The notes: generated by a model not told the origin, from the sequence alone. A stretch of 64,000 bases of DNA from Geodermatophilus tzadiensis (GCF_003002915.1 NZ_PVTG01000004.1:62001-126000); one strand, 5' to 3'. Positions 17,065-26,505 are shown, counted from the first letter of the stretch. A program made the numbers and translations.

Positions 17065-17649
17065 TCAGCGCGGCAGGCGGCCCAGCAAGTGGAACTCCGG
17101 GTTGGGCGGGATCGCGGCGAAGTGCGCCAGCCGGTTGGACAGCGCGAAGAAGGCGGTGATGGCGCCGACGTCCCACACGTCGTCCTCGGTCAGGCCGTGC
17201 GCCCGCAGCCGGTCGAGGTCCTCGGGGGTGACCGCGGCGGGGTCGGTGGCCAGCCGGACGGCGACGTCGAGCACCGCGCGCTGGCGGTCGTCGAGCGGGG
17301 CCTTGCGCCAGTCGACGGCGACCAGGTCGGCCAGGAGCGGGTCGCGCATCCGGATGCGCGCGATGGCCCCGTGCGCGACGACGCAGTACGCGCAGTCGTT
17401 GGCCGCGCTGGTGGCGACCACGATCAGCTCGCGCTCGCCGGTGGACAGGCCGGGGGTGTCCTTGTCCATCAGCGCGTCGTGCATCGCGAAGAAGGCGCGG
17501 GCCTCGTCGGGGCGCCAGGCCAGCGCGGCGAACACGTGGGGCAGGAAGCCCGAGCGCTCCTGCACGTCGGCGTAGCGCTCGGCGAGGTCGGCGGGCAGGC
17601 CCGCGGGGTCGGCGACGGGGAACCGGCTGATCGGGGTGTCGGTGCTCAC
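17065..17649 (-). CDS. AhpD-like carboxymuconolactone decarboxylase / peroxidase-related protein
   Basis: 194 aa from GTG 17649. The CxxC-x3-H active site is seen as C86-AYC89-VVAH93 within SAANDCAYCVVAHGA, preceded by LSTGERELIVVA. Length and layout match the uncharacterised peroxidase-related AhpD subgroup (alkylhydroperoxidase fold, thiol-dependent). CAGGCT lies 7 nt before the GTG and there is no SD, so leaderless transcription is likely. A longer frame upstream is antisense-like sequence of the GGDEF gene and was rejected. Confidence 0.87.
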   Translation of the reverse strand: MSTDTPISRFPVADPAGLPADLAERYADVQERSGFLPHVFAALAWRPDEARAFFAMHDALMDKDTPGLSTGERELIVVATSAANDCAYCVVAHGAIARIRMRDPLLADLVAVDWRKAPLDDRQRAVLDVAVRLATDPAAVTPEDLDRLRAHGLTEDDVWDVGAITAFFALSNRLAHFAAIPPNPEFHLLGRLPR

Positions 17650-17717
17650 GCCGCCCAGCCTGCCCCGCGGCGGCCGCGCGTGCGGTCCCCGGTCGGCTGC
17701 CGGCCCGTCGGCGGCGG

Positions 17718-19307
17718 TCAGCCGGTGACGACGACGCGGTCGCGGCCCTCGCGCTTGGCCCGGTACAGCCGGGCGTCGGCGCGGCCGAGGAGCTGGGCGG
17801 CCGTGCGGTCGGCGACCTCGGCGGTGCTCGCGGCGCCGATGCTCACCGTCACCGGCAGCGCGCCGGTCAGCGGCTCCCACGGGTGTGCGGCGACCGCGGC
17901 GCGGACCACCTCGAGGTGGCGGGCCACCGCGCCGGCGTCCGGGCCGGGCAGCACCAGGACGAACTCCTCGCCGCCGAGCCGGGCGGCGAAGGAGCCGGGA
18001 CCCGGCGCGCCGGTCTCCTGCAGCAGCCCGGCGACGACCCGCAGCACCTCGTCGCCCACCGCGTGCGAGCAGGTGTCGTTGACGGTCTTGAAGTGGTCGA
18101 GGTCGACGAGCGCCACCCACACCAGCTCCGCGCCGGGCGCGTCGAGCAGGCGGGGCAGCTCCTCGTCGACGTGGCGGCGGTTGTACAGGCCGGTCAGCGG
18201 GTCGCGCAGCGACAGCTCGCGCCAGCGGCGGCTCTGCCGGCGGGCCTCCGTCGTCTCGTACATCGCCTGCAGGGTGCGGGCGCGGGCGTCGCGCTGGGCC
18301 GACTGCAGCTCGGTCAGCTCGGCGACGTGGCGCTTGTGCTCGGCGTAGGCGGCGCGGAAGTCACCGGCGGCGGCGTGCAGCTCGGCCTGCTCCGCCCGGG
18401 CGCGCACCCGGATCGCGGTCAGCCCGTGCCGCCGGCAGCGGCGCACGCACTCGACCAGCGTGCGCTGCGCGGCGTCGACCGCACCCCGGCGGCGCTGCAC
18501 CTCGGCGAGGGTGAGCAGGAAGTCGGCGCCGGCGTCGCCGTCCGCGGAGGCGCCGAGCACCTCGGGGGCCAGCCCGGGCAGCAGCACGGCCTCGGCCTCG
18601 TCGAACCGGCCCAGACCCATGAGCGCGCGGGCGACGGTGTCGAGCCCGCCCACGTCGAGGGGCGTGCCGTGCGCGGCGGCCAGCGCCTGCATCCGGGTGC
18701 TGGCCGCCAGCGCGTCCTCGAACCGGCCGGCGAGCTGGTCGGTGTAGGCGCGGTTGTTGAGCACCCGGACCTGGCGGTCGACGTCACCGAGCTCCTCGGC
18801 CAGCCGCAGCACCGCGTCGTAGCGCTCCGGGGCGGCCGGGTCGCGGGACAGGCCCAGGACGTCGGCCAGCCGGACGAGGTGGTCGACGCGCAGCGCCGGC
18901 AGCGCGTCGTCGGCCAGCAGGTCGACGGCGGACACGGCGTGCTCGAGCGCGCCGGAGAGGTCGCCGAGCTCCTGGAAGACGGCGGTGAGCACGAAGGAGG
19001 CGCGGGCCAGCAGGTGACGGGAGTGCGCCTCGGTGGCCCAGCGGTGCACGTCCTGGGCGATCCGGCCGGCCTCGTCGACCGCGCCGCGGCGGCGCAGCAG
19101 GTCCGCGCGCACCAGCCGGGCGCGCTGCTCGAGGTCGGTGCGCCCGAGGGAGGCGGCGGTGGCGACCGCCGCCTCGGCGCGGGCGGCGGCCTCCGACGAG
19201 TCGAAGCGGGACAGCGTCTCGAGCTCGTCGAGGGTGGCTCCCAGCTGCGCGAGGACGCCCGACCCCGGGTCGGGACCCACCTCCGGCCGGACGGCGAGAC
19301 TGGTCAC
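17718..19307 (-). CDS. TPR-repeat diguanylate cyclase (GGDEF)
   Basis: 529 aa from GTG 19307. Residues about 20-340 form tetratricopeptide-like helical repeats (for example ERYDAVLRLAEELGDVDRQ and GRFDEAEAVLLPGLAPEV). A coiled linker follows, then a GGDEF domain (about 370-525) with LRDPLTGLYNRRHVDEELPR, DHFKTVNDTCSHAVGDEVL and the active-site motif GGEEF. It should make cyclic di-GMP. There is no membrane segment, so TPR-mediated protein contacts probably control it. A longer upstream frame runs into the DUF2795 gene on the same strand and was not used. Confidence 0.88.
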   Translation of the reverse strand: MTSLAVRPEVGPDPGSGVLAQLGATLDELETLSRFDSSEAAARAEAAVATAASLGRTDLEQRARLVRADLLRRRGAVDEAGRIAQDVHRWATEAHSRHLLARASFVLTAVFQELGDLSGALEHAVSAVDLLADDALPALRVDHLVRLADVLGLSRDPAAPERYDAVLRLAEELGDVDRQVRVLNNRAYTDQLAGRFEDALAASTRMQALAAAHGTPLDVGGLDTVARALMGLGRFDEAEAVLLPGLAPEVLGASADGDAGADFLLTLAEVQRRRGAVDAAQRTLVECVRRCRRHGLTAIRVRARAEQAELHAAAGDFRAAYAEHKRHVAELTELQSAQRDARARTLQAMYETTEARRQSRRWRELSLRDPLTGLYNRRHVDEELPRLLDAPGAELVWVALVDLDHFKTVNDTCSHAVGDEVLRVVAGLLQETGAPGPGSFAARLGGEEFVLVLPGPDAGAVARHLEVVRAAVAAHPWEPLTGALPVTVSIGAASTAEVADRTAAQLLGRADARLYRAKREGRDRVVVTG

Positions 19308-19386
19308 GCAGCCGTCTTCGGCGCCGGGCGTCCCGTGCCGCAGGGGGTCGGGGGGCGGACCACCCGGACGGGTGACCGGACCGGGC

Positions 19387-19689
19387 TCAGCCGGCGCCGG
19401 GACCGTCGTCGTCGGCCGGGTGCCCGGTGAAGGCCGCTCGCGCGTCGGCGCGGGCCGCCTCGGCGGCGTGGGTCGGGTCCTCGCCGGGGTCCGACGCCGG
19501 CCCCAGCGCGCGGACCACCTCGTCGGCGTGGGCGTAGTCGGTGCCCGGCGGCACCGTCCGGAGGGCGCGCAGCACCTCGTCGGGGGCACCGTGCCGCTCG
19601 GCGGCGGCCAGCAGGGCGTCCTTGTCGGCGGGGTAGTCGACCTCGCCCAGGTGCGCGACGACGTCCTGCGGGGGCACGGCGTGGGCCAC
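19387..19689 (-). CDS. DUF2795 domain protein
   Basis: 100 aa from GTG 19689, with GAGGAG 6 nt upstream. The segment PPQDVVAHLGEVDYPADKDALLAAAERHGAPDEVLRAL RTVPP is the DUF2795 fold (three short helices), which is common as a small soluble actinobacterial protein of unknown function. The C-terminal half (from ADEVVRALG) is acidic and probably disordered. It lies between the GAF regulator and the GGDEF gene. Confidence 0.8.
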   Translation of the reverse strand: MAHAVPPQDVVAHLGEVDYPADKDALLAAAERHGAPDEVLRALRTVPPGTDYAHADEVVRALGPASDPGEDPTHAAEAARADARAAFTGHPADDDGPGAG

Positions 19690-19727
19690 GGGGTCTCCTC
19701 GGGGCCGGGGACGGGACGCCCCCGGGG

Positions 19728-20927
19728 CTACCCGCCGTCGGGAGCGGTACGCACCGTCAGCGTCACGCCCTCCGCGAGTCGGTAGGGCGCCGTCGCCACC
19801 AGGTCGCCGACCACCCGGCGCAGCCGCGACACCTCCGCCCGCGCGGAGACCACGTGCTGGTCGTCGCCGAACAGGCCGCGGCTCAGCGCCCCGGCGCTCA
19901 GGCCGGACCGGCCCGCGTCGGCGACCAGCACCAGCACCTGCGCCTGCCGCCGGGTCAGCCCCGCTGCCCACGGCCGCCCGCCCGCCCGCACCCGCAGCAC
20001 CGGGGAGCCGGTCAGGTCGACCTCGGCGGTCACCGGCTCGCGGGCGCCGCGCGGGCGGACCAGCCAGCCCTCGCCGAGCCGCTCCGGCGTGCACAGCCCG
20101 AGTCCCGCCACGGTCATGACGCGGTCGTCGCGAGGGGCGGCGACCCGCGGCCGGACGGCGACGCCGGAGCTGTGCGCCACCCACCCGTCGTCGTCGACCA
20201 CGAGCAGCGGCCCCTGCACCCCGGCCAGCACCGGGTCGGCGCTGCGGCGCAGCCGCTCCAGCCGCTGCTCGTGGTGCCACCGCAGCCGCGACTCGGCCAG
20301 CCGCACGGAGGTCTCGACCAGCGCCCCGATGGCCGGGTGCAGGGTCAGCGCCGGCCCGCTGACGTCGACGACGCCGAGCAGCTCCCCGGTGACCGGTGAG
20401 TGGATCGGCGCGGCGCTGCAGTACCAGGGGTGCTGCGCCTGCTCGAAGTGCTCGGCGGAGAACAGCTGCACCGGTGCGGCCTCGGCCAGCGCCGTCCCGA
20501 TGGCGTTGGTGCCCACCGCCGCCTCGGTCCAGGTGGCGCCCTCGGCGAAGCCCAGCCGGTCGGCGCGCAGCCGGGTGGCCGCCGCGCCCTCCCGCCACAG
20601 CACCACGCCCTCGGCGTCGGTGACCACGACGAGGAAGTGGGAGGCGTCGGCGACGCTGCCCAGCACCTGGCGCAGCTCGCCGATCACCAGCGACAGCGCC
20701 GAGCGGCGGCGCCGGGCCTCCACGGCGTCCAGCGGCAGCGGGTCGCGGGGGCCCCTCCGCCCGGGGTCCAGGCCCATGCCCAGCACCCGCGTCCACGACC
20801 GCTGCACCACCCGGCGCGGGGCCACCGGCGGGCGGCCGCCGCCGATCACCGCGTCGTGCACCCGGGTGAGGACCCGGGCGTGGGAGGAGAGGTCCGTCCC
20901 CGGCGCGACCGCAGACCAGCCGGGCAC
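19728..20927 (-). CDS. GAF-domain transcriptional regulator (AcoR-like N-terminus, winged-helix C-terminus)
   Basis: 399 aa from GTG 20927, chosen because GGAGG lies about 5 nt upstream; in-frame starts at 20933 and 20996 would swallow the likely operator. Residues about 1-230 resemble the AcoR-type sensor: SSHARVLTRVHDAVIGG, VVTDAEGVVLWREG, ATWTEAAVGTNAIGTALAE and PWYCSAAPIHSP. A divergent C-terminus (about 330-390) LTRRQAQVLVLVADAGRSGL with EVSRLRRVV looks like a winged-helix module in place of a sigma-54 AAA+ domain. It probably activates the divergent flavin monooxygenase gene. Confidence 0.8.
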   Translation of the reverse strand: MPGWSAVAPGTDLSSHARVLTRVHDAVIGGGRPPVAPRRVVQRSWTRVLGMGLDPGRRGPRDPLPLDAVEARRRRSALSLVIGELRQVLGSVADASHFLVVVTDAEGVVLWREGAAATRLRADRLGFAEGATWTEAAVGTNAIGTALAEAAPVQLFSAEHFEQAQHPWYCSAAPIHSPVTGELLGVVDVSGPALTLHPAIGALVETSVRLAESRLRWHHEQRLERLRRSADPVLAGVQGPLLVVDDDGWVAHSSGVAVRPRVAAPRDDRVMTVAGLGLCTPERLGEGWLVRPRGAREPVTAEVDLTGSPVLRVRAGGRPWAAGLTRRQAQVLVLVADAGRSGLSAGALSRGLFGDDQHVVSARAEVSRLRRVVGDLVATAPYRLAEGVTLTVRTAPDGG

Positions 20928-20940
20928 CTGCACCTCCGCG

Positions 20941-20992
20941 TGCAATCCGCTGCAACCCTCCCGCCGTCGTCCCGGAGGCGCTGTGCTGCACA
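20941..20992. promoter_or_regulatory. Candidate operator between the GAF regulator and the monooxygenase
   Basis: TGCAA repeats at 20941-20945 and 20951-20955 (10 bp apart, one helical turn) and an 11-bp palindrome TGTGCTGCACA at 20982-20992 lie between the divergent genes. No sigma-54 -24/-12 element is seen. Confidence 0.4.
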
Positions 20993-21029
20993 TCACACCA
21001 CGTCAGCACGACGGCGAGGAGCCCCCTCC

Positions 21030-22853
21030 ATGACGCAGACCCTCGACGCACCCCCCGGTACGGCGGCCCAGCGGGCCCGGGACTGGTTCGCCGCCCTCGA
21101 GGACGCGCTGCGCGCCCGCGACGTCGAGCGCGCCGCCGGCCTGTTCGCCCGCACCAGCTTCTGGCGCGACCTGGTCGCGTTCAGCTGGAACATCACCACC
21201 GTCGAGGACCGGGCCGGTGTCACCGACCTGCTCACCGCCACCCTCGACCGCACCGACCCGTCCGGCTTCACCGTGACCGAGGAGCCCGACGAGGCCGACG
21301 GCGTCACCACCGCCTGGTTCACCTTCGAGACGGCGGTCGGGCGCGGCCGGGGCCTGGTGCGGCTCGTCGAGGAGGACGGGCAGGCCAGGGCGTGGACGTT
21401 CCTCACCACGCTGTACGAGCTCACGGGCCACGAGGAGCCCCGCGGCCGGGCGCGGCCCAAGGGCGCCGAGCACGGCGTCAACCGGGAGCGGCAGACCTGG
21501 GCCGAGCGCCGGGCGCGCGAGGACGCCGAGCTCGGCCGCACCACCCAGCCCTTCGTGCTCGTCGTCGGCGGCGGGCAGGGCGGCATCGCGCTGGGCGCGC
21601 GGCTGCGGCAGCTCGACGTCCCGGCGCTCGTCGTCGACAAGCACGCCCGGCCCGGCGACCAGTGGCGCAGCCGCTACAAGTCGCTGTGCCTGCACGACCC
21701 GGTCTGGTACGACCACCTGCCCTACCTGCCGTTCCCCGACAACTGGCCGGTGTTCGCCCCCAAGGACAAGATCGGCGACTGGCTCGAGTCGTACGTGACG
21801 GTCATGGAGGTCCCGTACTGGGGCGGCACCGAGGTGCGCAGCGCCACCTACTCGCCGGACGACGGCGGGTGGACCGTCGAGGTGGTGCGCGACGGCGAGG
21901 AGCTCACGCTGCGGCCGCAGCACCTGGTGCTGGCGACCGGGATGAGCGGCAAGCCGAACGTGCCGGTGCTGCCCGGTCAGGACGTGTTCCGCGGCGAGCA
22001 GCACCACTCCTCGGCGCACCCCGGCCCCGACGGGTACGCGGGGAAGAAGGTGGTCGTCATCGGCAGCAACAACTCCGCCTTCGACATCTGCGGCGCGCTG
22101 TGGGAGCACGGCGCCGACGTGACGATGGTGCAGCGCACCTCGACGCACATCGTCAAGAGCGACAGCCTCATGGAGATCGGGCTCGGCGCGCTCTACAGCG
22201 AGGAGGCCGTGGCCAACGGGGTCACCACGGAGAAGGCCGACCTGGTGTTCGCCTCCATCCCGTACAAGATCATGCACGAGTTCCAGATCCCGCTCTACGA
22301 GCAGATGAAGGAGCGCGACGCCGACTTCTACCGCCGCATGGAGGACGCCGGCTTCCGGCTGGACTGGGGCGACGACGGCTCGGGCCTGTTCATGAAGTAC
22401 CTGCGTCGCGGCTCGGGCTACTACATCGACGTGGGCGCGGCCGACCTGGTGGCCAACGGCGACGTGGAACTGGCGCACGGGCAGGTCGACCACCTCACCG
22501 AGGACGCCGTCGTCCTCGAGGACGGGACCGAGCTGCCGGCCGACCTCGTCGTCTACGCCACCGGCTACGGGTCGATGAACGGCTGGGCGGCCGACCTGAT
22601 CAGCCAGGAGGTCGCCGACACGGTGGGCAAGGTGTGGGGCCTGGGGTCGGACACCACCAAGGACCCCGGCCCGTGGGAGGGCGAACAGCGCAACATGTGG
22701 AAGCCCACCCAGCAGGAGGCGCTGTGGTTCCACGGCGGCAACCTGCACCAGTCGCGGCACTACTCCCTCTACCTCGCGCTGCAGCTCAAGGCCCGCCACG
22801 CCGGCATCCCCACGCCGGTGTACGGCCTGCAGGAGGTGCACCACCTGCGCTGA
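21030..22853 (+). CDS. Flavin-containing monooxygenase-like protein with N-terminal SnoaL-like domain
   Basis: 607 aa. Residues about 10-150 form a SnoaL/NTF2-like domain (RARDWFAALEDALRARDVER, FWRDLVAFSWNITT). Residues about 175-600 are a group B flavin monooxygenase: FAD site VVGGGQGGIALGARL, NADPH site VVIGSNNSAFDICGALWE, and between them F-R-G-E-Q-H-H, a YUCCA-like rather than Baeyer-Villiger fingerprint because the Trp is missing. ATGY-type motif YATGYGS follows. The substrate is unknown. The divergent AcoR-like regulator suggests induction by a small organic compound. GCGAGGAG 8 nt before the ATG supports the start. Confidence 0.85.
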   Translation: MTQTLDAPPGTAAQRARDWFAALEDALRARDVERAAGLFARTSFWRDLVAFSWNITTVEDRAGVTDLLTATLDRTDPSGFTVTEEPDEADGVTTAWFTFETAVGRGRGLVRLVEEDGQARAWTFLTTLYELTGHEEPRGRARPKGAEHGVNRERQTWAERRAREDAELGRTTQPFVLVVGGGQGGIALGARLRQLDVPALVVDKHARPGDQWRSRYKSLCLHDPVWYDHLPYLPFPDNWPVFAPKDKIGDWLESYVTVMEVPYWGGTEVRSATYSPDDGGWTVEVVRDGEELTLRPQHLVLATGMSGKPNVPVLPGQDVFRGEQHHSSAHPGPDGYAGKKVVVIGSNNSAFDICGALWEHGADVTMVQRTSTHIVKSDSLMEIGLGALYSEEAVANGVTTEKADLVFASIPYKIMHEFQIPLYEQMKERDADFYRRMEDAGFRLDWGDDGSGLFMKYLRRGSGYYIDVGAADLVANGDVELAHGQVDHLTEDAVVLEDGTELPADLVVYATGYGSMNGWAADLISQEVADTVGKVWGLGSDTTKDPGPWEGEQRNMWKPTQQEALWFHGGNLHQSRHYSLYLALQLKARHAGIPTPVYGLQEVHHLR

Positions 22854-22972
22854 GCCGACGGTGACCGCCCGCGGCGAGTCGCCCGGCGCCGGGGAGACGT
22901 CGCGCTCCCCGGCGCCGGTGCTCCGGCGGCGATACTGTCGCCCGGTCGCCGCCAGCCAGCCGCGGGAGTCGC

Positions 22973-23359
22973 ATGAACCTCGAGAAGGTGGTCTTCGGGT
23001 TCTTCGTGGTGCTCGCCGCCACGCTGAACTTCGGCTTCTTCATCGGCGACATCTCCGACCCCGAGCTGCACAACGTCTACGAGCTGTTCGCCGCCGTCGT
23101 GGTCAACCTGATCGCCACGGTGCTCAAGTTCGGCGACCGGACGCAGATCGGCGCCGTCCACCTGGCCACCAGCCTGGTGGCCGACCTGCAGCTGATCGCG
23201 GCCTCGCTCAGCTGGGCCTGGGCGCAGTACATCTCCAGCGAGGGGCTGACCGCCGGCGCGACGGCCAGCATGGTCTCGCTCTCGGGCGGTGCACTGCTGG
23301 CCAACCTCGTCTCCATCGTCCTGCTGGTCGTGGAGACCGTCTCCTTCCAGCGGCACTGA
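22973..23359 (+). CDS. DUF6394-family membrane protein
   Basis: 128 aa with four predicted membrane helices: VVFGFFVVLAATLNFGFFIG, ELFAAVVVNLIATVLKF, a third around LQLIAASLSWAWAQY and a fourth at GGALLANLVSIVLLVVETV. It matches my recollection of DUF6394 proteins. Its stop lies two bases before the start of a K+ channel gene, so the pair is probably translationally linked and may form one complex (inference). A GATACT hexamer about 40 nt upstream and GGGAG 5 nt before the ATG suggest a promoter and ribosome binding site. Confidence 0.8.
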   Translation: MNLEKVVFGFFVVLAATLNFGFFIGDISDPELHNVYELFAAVVVNLIATVLKFGDRTQIGAVHLATSLVADLQLIAASLSWAWAQYISSEGLTAGATASMVSLSGGALLANLVSIVLLVVETVSFQRH

Positions 23360-23361
23360 CG

Positions 23362-25140
23362 ATGGCCACCGCAGCCAGCGGGAGGGCGCCCGGTCGGCGC
23401 GGACGGCGGCGGATGCCGGTGGTGCCGCGGGCGGAGGGGTCGGCCACGGTGTTCGTGGTCCTGCGGCGCATGCGCGCCCCGCTCATCACGCTCATCACGA
23501 TCTTCGCGATCAGCGTGCTCGGGCTGTCCCTGGTCCCCGGGCAGGACGCGAACGGGCAGCCGGCGCGGATGAGCGTCTTCGACGCCTTCTACGTCATGAG
23601 CTACACGGCGACGACGATCGGCTTCGGCGAGATCCCGAACGCCTTCACCTACGCCCAGCGGATGTGGGTCACCGGCGCCATCTACCTGACCGTCATCGGC
23701 TGGGCCTACGCGATCGGCGCCCTGCTCGCGCTGCTGCAGGACCGGGCGTTCCGGCAGGCCCTGGCGCTGCGGCACGTCTCGCGCAAGGTGACGGCGCTCC
23801 GCGAGCCGTTCCTGCTCATCGCCGGCTACGGGGAGACCGGCGAGACCCTCGGGCGCGCCTTCGACACGCTGGGCCGCCGGTTCACCGTCGTCGACATCGC
23901 CGACGCCCGCATCGACGCCCTGGAGCTCAACACCTCCCACGCCGACGTCCCCGGAGTGGTCGGCGACGCGCGCGATGCCCACGTGCTCGGCGTCGCCGGC
24001 CTGGGACACCCGTACTGCGAGGGCGTGCTGGCCCTCACCAACGACGACGAGGCGAACCTGGCGGTCACGATGGCGGCCGCCCTGCTGCGCCCCGACCTGA
24101 CCGTGGTGACCCGCACGACCTCGTCGGTGGTGGCCGAGCGGATGCGCACCTTCGGCAGCCCCACGGTCATCAACCCCTTCGACCGGTTCGGTGACCACCT
24201 GCGGCTGGCCCTGCGGGCCCCGTCGTCCTACCAGCTGACCACCTGGCTGGAGAGCGGGCCCGGCGCGGAGCTGCCCCCGCGGGCCGACGCCCCGGCCCCC
24301 GGCCGGTGGGTGGTGTGCGGCTACGGCCGGTTCGGCCGGCAGTTCGCCACCGACCTGCGCGCCGAGGGCCTGGAGGTGACCACCGTCGACCCGGTCGACG
24401 GCGAGGCCACCGTGGTCGGCGACGCGTCGGAGCCCCAGGTCATCCGCCGCGCCGACCTCACGACCGCGGTCGGCCTGGTCGCCGGCACCGACAACGACAC
24501 GACGAACCTCTCGCTGATCGCCGAGGCGCGGCGCGCCAACCGCCACCTGTTCATCGCCGCCCGCCAGAACCAGCCGACCAACGCGGCGCTGTTCGCGGCC
24601 ATGGAGCCCGACGCGCTGCTCGTCCCGACCCAGGTCGTCGCCCACGACGCCTACGCCCGGCTGAGCACGCCCCTGCTGTGGCGCCTGCTCCGCGAGCTGC
24701 CGCAGCAGACCGACGAGTGGTCGGCCGACGTCGTCGACCGGCTGGTCGACGCCTGCGGCCGGCACCTCGAGCCGCTGTGGAAGGTGCGGCTCACCGACAC
24801 CGAGGCCCCGGCGCTGCAGCCGTGGCTGGCCACCGGCCGGTTGACGCTCGGCGACCTGCTGCGCAGCCCGGCGCGCCGGGACGAGCCCCTGTCGGTGGTG
24901 CCCCTGCTGGTGCTTCGGGGCCAGGAGACCCTGCTCGCTCCCGGCGACGACCTGCTGCTCGCGCCGGACGACCAGATGCTGTGCGCCGGGCGGCCGGGCA
25001 TGCGCCGCGCGCTGGAGACGACGCTGCTGGTCGACGGGGTCGTGGAGTACCTCGTCACCGGCCGCCAGGTGCCGACCAGCTGGATCTGGCGGCGGCTGTC
25101 GCGCTCGGCGCGGATGCCGGAGCCGACTCCCGCGCCCTGA
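23362..25140 (+). CDS. Two-helix potassium channel with tandem RCK (TrkA-N/C) domains
   Basis: 592 aa. A basic N-terminus is followed by TM1 (LITLITIFAISVLGLSLV, about 40-58), a pore helix with selectivity filter TTIGFGE (TIGYG-like) and TM2 (WVTGAIYLTVIGWAYAIGA). Two cytosolic RCK modules follow, each with a Rossmann start: FLLIAGYGETGETLGRAF (about 152) and WVVCGYGRFGRQFATDL (about 315). It should form a ligand-gated K+ channel opened by nucleotides or ions bound to the RCK ring. It begins two bases after the DUF6394 stop. Confidence 0.88.
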   Translation: MATAASGRAPGRRGRRRMPVVPRAEGSATVFVVLRRMRAPLITLITIFAISVLGLSLVPGQDANGQPARMSVFDAFYVMSYTATTIGFGEIPNAFTYAQRMWVTGAIYLTVIGWAYAIGALLALLQDRAFRQALALRHVSRKVTALREPFLLIAGYGETGETLGRAFDTLGRRFTVVDIADARIDALELNTSHADVPGVVGDARDAHVLGVAGLGHPYCEGVLALTNDDEANLAVTMAAALLRPDLTVVTRTTSSVVAERMRTFGSPTVINPFDRFGDHLRLALRAPSSYQLTTWLESGPGAELPPRADAPAPGRWVVCGYGRFGRQFATDLRAEGLEVTTVDPVDGEATVVGDASEPQVIRRADLTTAVGLVAGTDNDTTNLSLIAEARRANRHLFIAARQNQPTNAALFAAMEPDALLVPTQVVAHDAYARLSTPLLWRLLRELPQQTDEWSADVVDRLVDACGRHLEPLWKVRLTDTEAPALQPWLATGRLTLGDLLRSPARRDEPLSVVPLLVLRGQETLLAPGDDLLLAPDDQMLCAGRPGMRRALETTLLVDGVVEYLVTGRQVPTSWIWRRLSRSARMPEPTPAP

Positions 25141-25227
25141 CGCCCCGCGGCGCGTCGTGGCGTGGACCGCCGCGGCGGCGGGTAGGGGCGGGCTCGGCAC
25201 GGGAGCACCCGGCGATGGGGGAGACAC

Positions 25228-26439
25228 GTGGCTGACCGAGGGCTCGCCCGGCGGGTGATGGACGTCCTCCCCGGCCGCGGCGACGCGGTCCGGGCGCCGG
25301 AGCTGCGGACCGACGGCGGTCGCTCCGCCTCACGCCTGGAGCTGTTCTTCGACCTCGCGTTCGTCCTGGTCGTGGCGGAGCTGGCGATCGCGCTGCGCGA
25401 GGACGTGACGTGGCACGGCTACCTCGTCTTCGCCGGGCTGTTCGCCACGGTGTGGTGGTCGTGGGTCAGCTCGACGCTGTACGCCAACCGCTTCGACCAC
25501 GACGACGTCGTGTACCGGCTCTACAAGCTCGGCAGCATGGCCGCCGTCGTCGGCCTCGCCGCCTCGGCGTCGGAGGCGACGGGGAAGCGGTTCGCCGTCT
25601 TCGCGCTCTGCCACGTCCTGCTGCGCCTGATGCTGATGCTCCAGTACCACCGCGCCCACCGGCACGTGGTCGAGGCGCGGCCCATCACCCGGCTCTACCT
25701 GGCCGGCGCCGCCGCGGGTGCGGTGCTCTGGGCGGTGTCGCTGGCGGTGCCGCGGCCGGCCGGGTTCGCCCTGTGGGCCGCCGCGATCCTGGTCGAGGCG
25801 CTGGTGCCGCTGCTGGCCACGCGGTCCTCGGCCGACGTCCCGCTGCACGTCGAGCACCTGCCGGAGCGGTTCGCGCTGTTCACCATCCTCGTCCTGGGGG
25901 AGCCGATCGCCGGGGTGGCGCACGGGCTCTACGACGCCGAGTGGTCCGGCTCGGCCCTGCCGGTGGCGGTGCTGGCGTTCGTCCTCGCGGCGGCGCTCTG
26001 GTGGAGCTACTTCGACCTCGCCGGTGCGCGGGCCAAGCGGCTGCTCGGCGAGGTCGGCGAGTCCAACGGCGCGCACTCGCACGACGTCTACGTCTTCGGG
26101 CACCTGCCACTGGCCCTCGCGCTGGCCACCGTCGGCGCCGGGGTGGAGCTCGCCGTCGTCGAGGCCGCGGCCGGGGAGGTCCCGGCGGGGACCCGGCTGC
26201 TGCTGGGCGGCGGGGTGGCCCTCTTCCTGGTGGCGGCGAGCGTGACGACGTCGGCGATGACGAGCGCCCGCCGGGGCTGGTGGTGGCCGGTGCTGGCGGC
26301 CGGGGTCGCGCTGCTCGACGTGCTGCTGGAGCTCCCGGCCGTGGTCGTGGTCGGCGCGCTGGCCGCGCTGGTGTGCGCCGTGGTGGTGGCCGGCTCGGTG
26401 CAGCGGTCGGCGGGCGGGCTGGCGACCGAGGAGGTCTGA
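25228..26439 (+). CDS. Low temperature requirement protein A (LtrA) family
   Basis: 403 aa, about 11 predicted membrane helices. The N-terminal signature RLELFFDLAFVLVVAELA, then WWSWVSSTLYANRFDHDD and later ERFALFTILVLGEPIAGV, is typical of the LtrA family, named from Listeria growth at low temperature and of unknown molecular function. GGGGGAG lies 7 nt before the GTG start. It stands 87 bp after the K+ channel on the same strand. Confidence 0.9.
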   Translation: MADRGLARRVMDVLPGRGDAVRAPELRTDGGRSASRLELFFDLAFVLVVAELAIALREDVTWHGYLVFAGLFATVWWSWVSSTLYANRFDHDDVVYRLYKLGSMAAVVGLAASASEATGKRFAVFALCHVLLRLMLMLQYHRAHRHVVEARPITRLYLAGAAAGAVLWAVSLAVPRPAGFALWAAAILVEALVPLLATRSSADVPLHVEHLPERFALFTILVLGEPIAGVAHGLYDAEWSGSALPVAVLAFVLAAALWWSYFDLAGARAKRLLGEVGESNGAHSHDVYVFGHLPLALALATVGAGVELAVVEAAAGEVPAGTRLLLGGGVALFLVAASVTTSAMTSARRGWWWPVLAAGVALLDVLLELPAVVVVGALAALVCAVVVAGSVQRSAGGLATEEV

Positions 26440-26505
26440 GCCACCGGCAGGGCGCTGCCCGGACCGGTCGCCGGGCCGCCGGGTGAACCGCGCCGCGGAA
26501 CGGGT

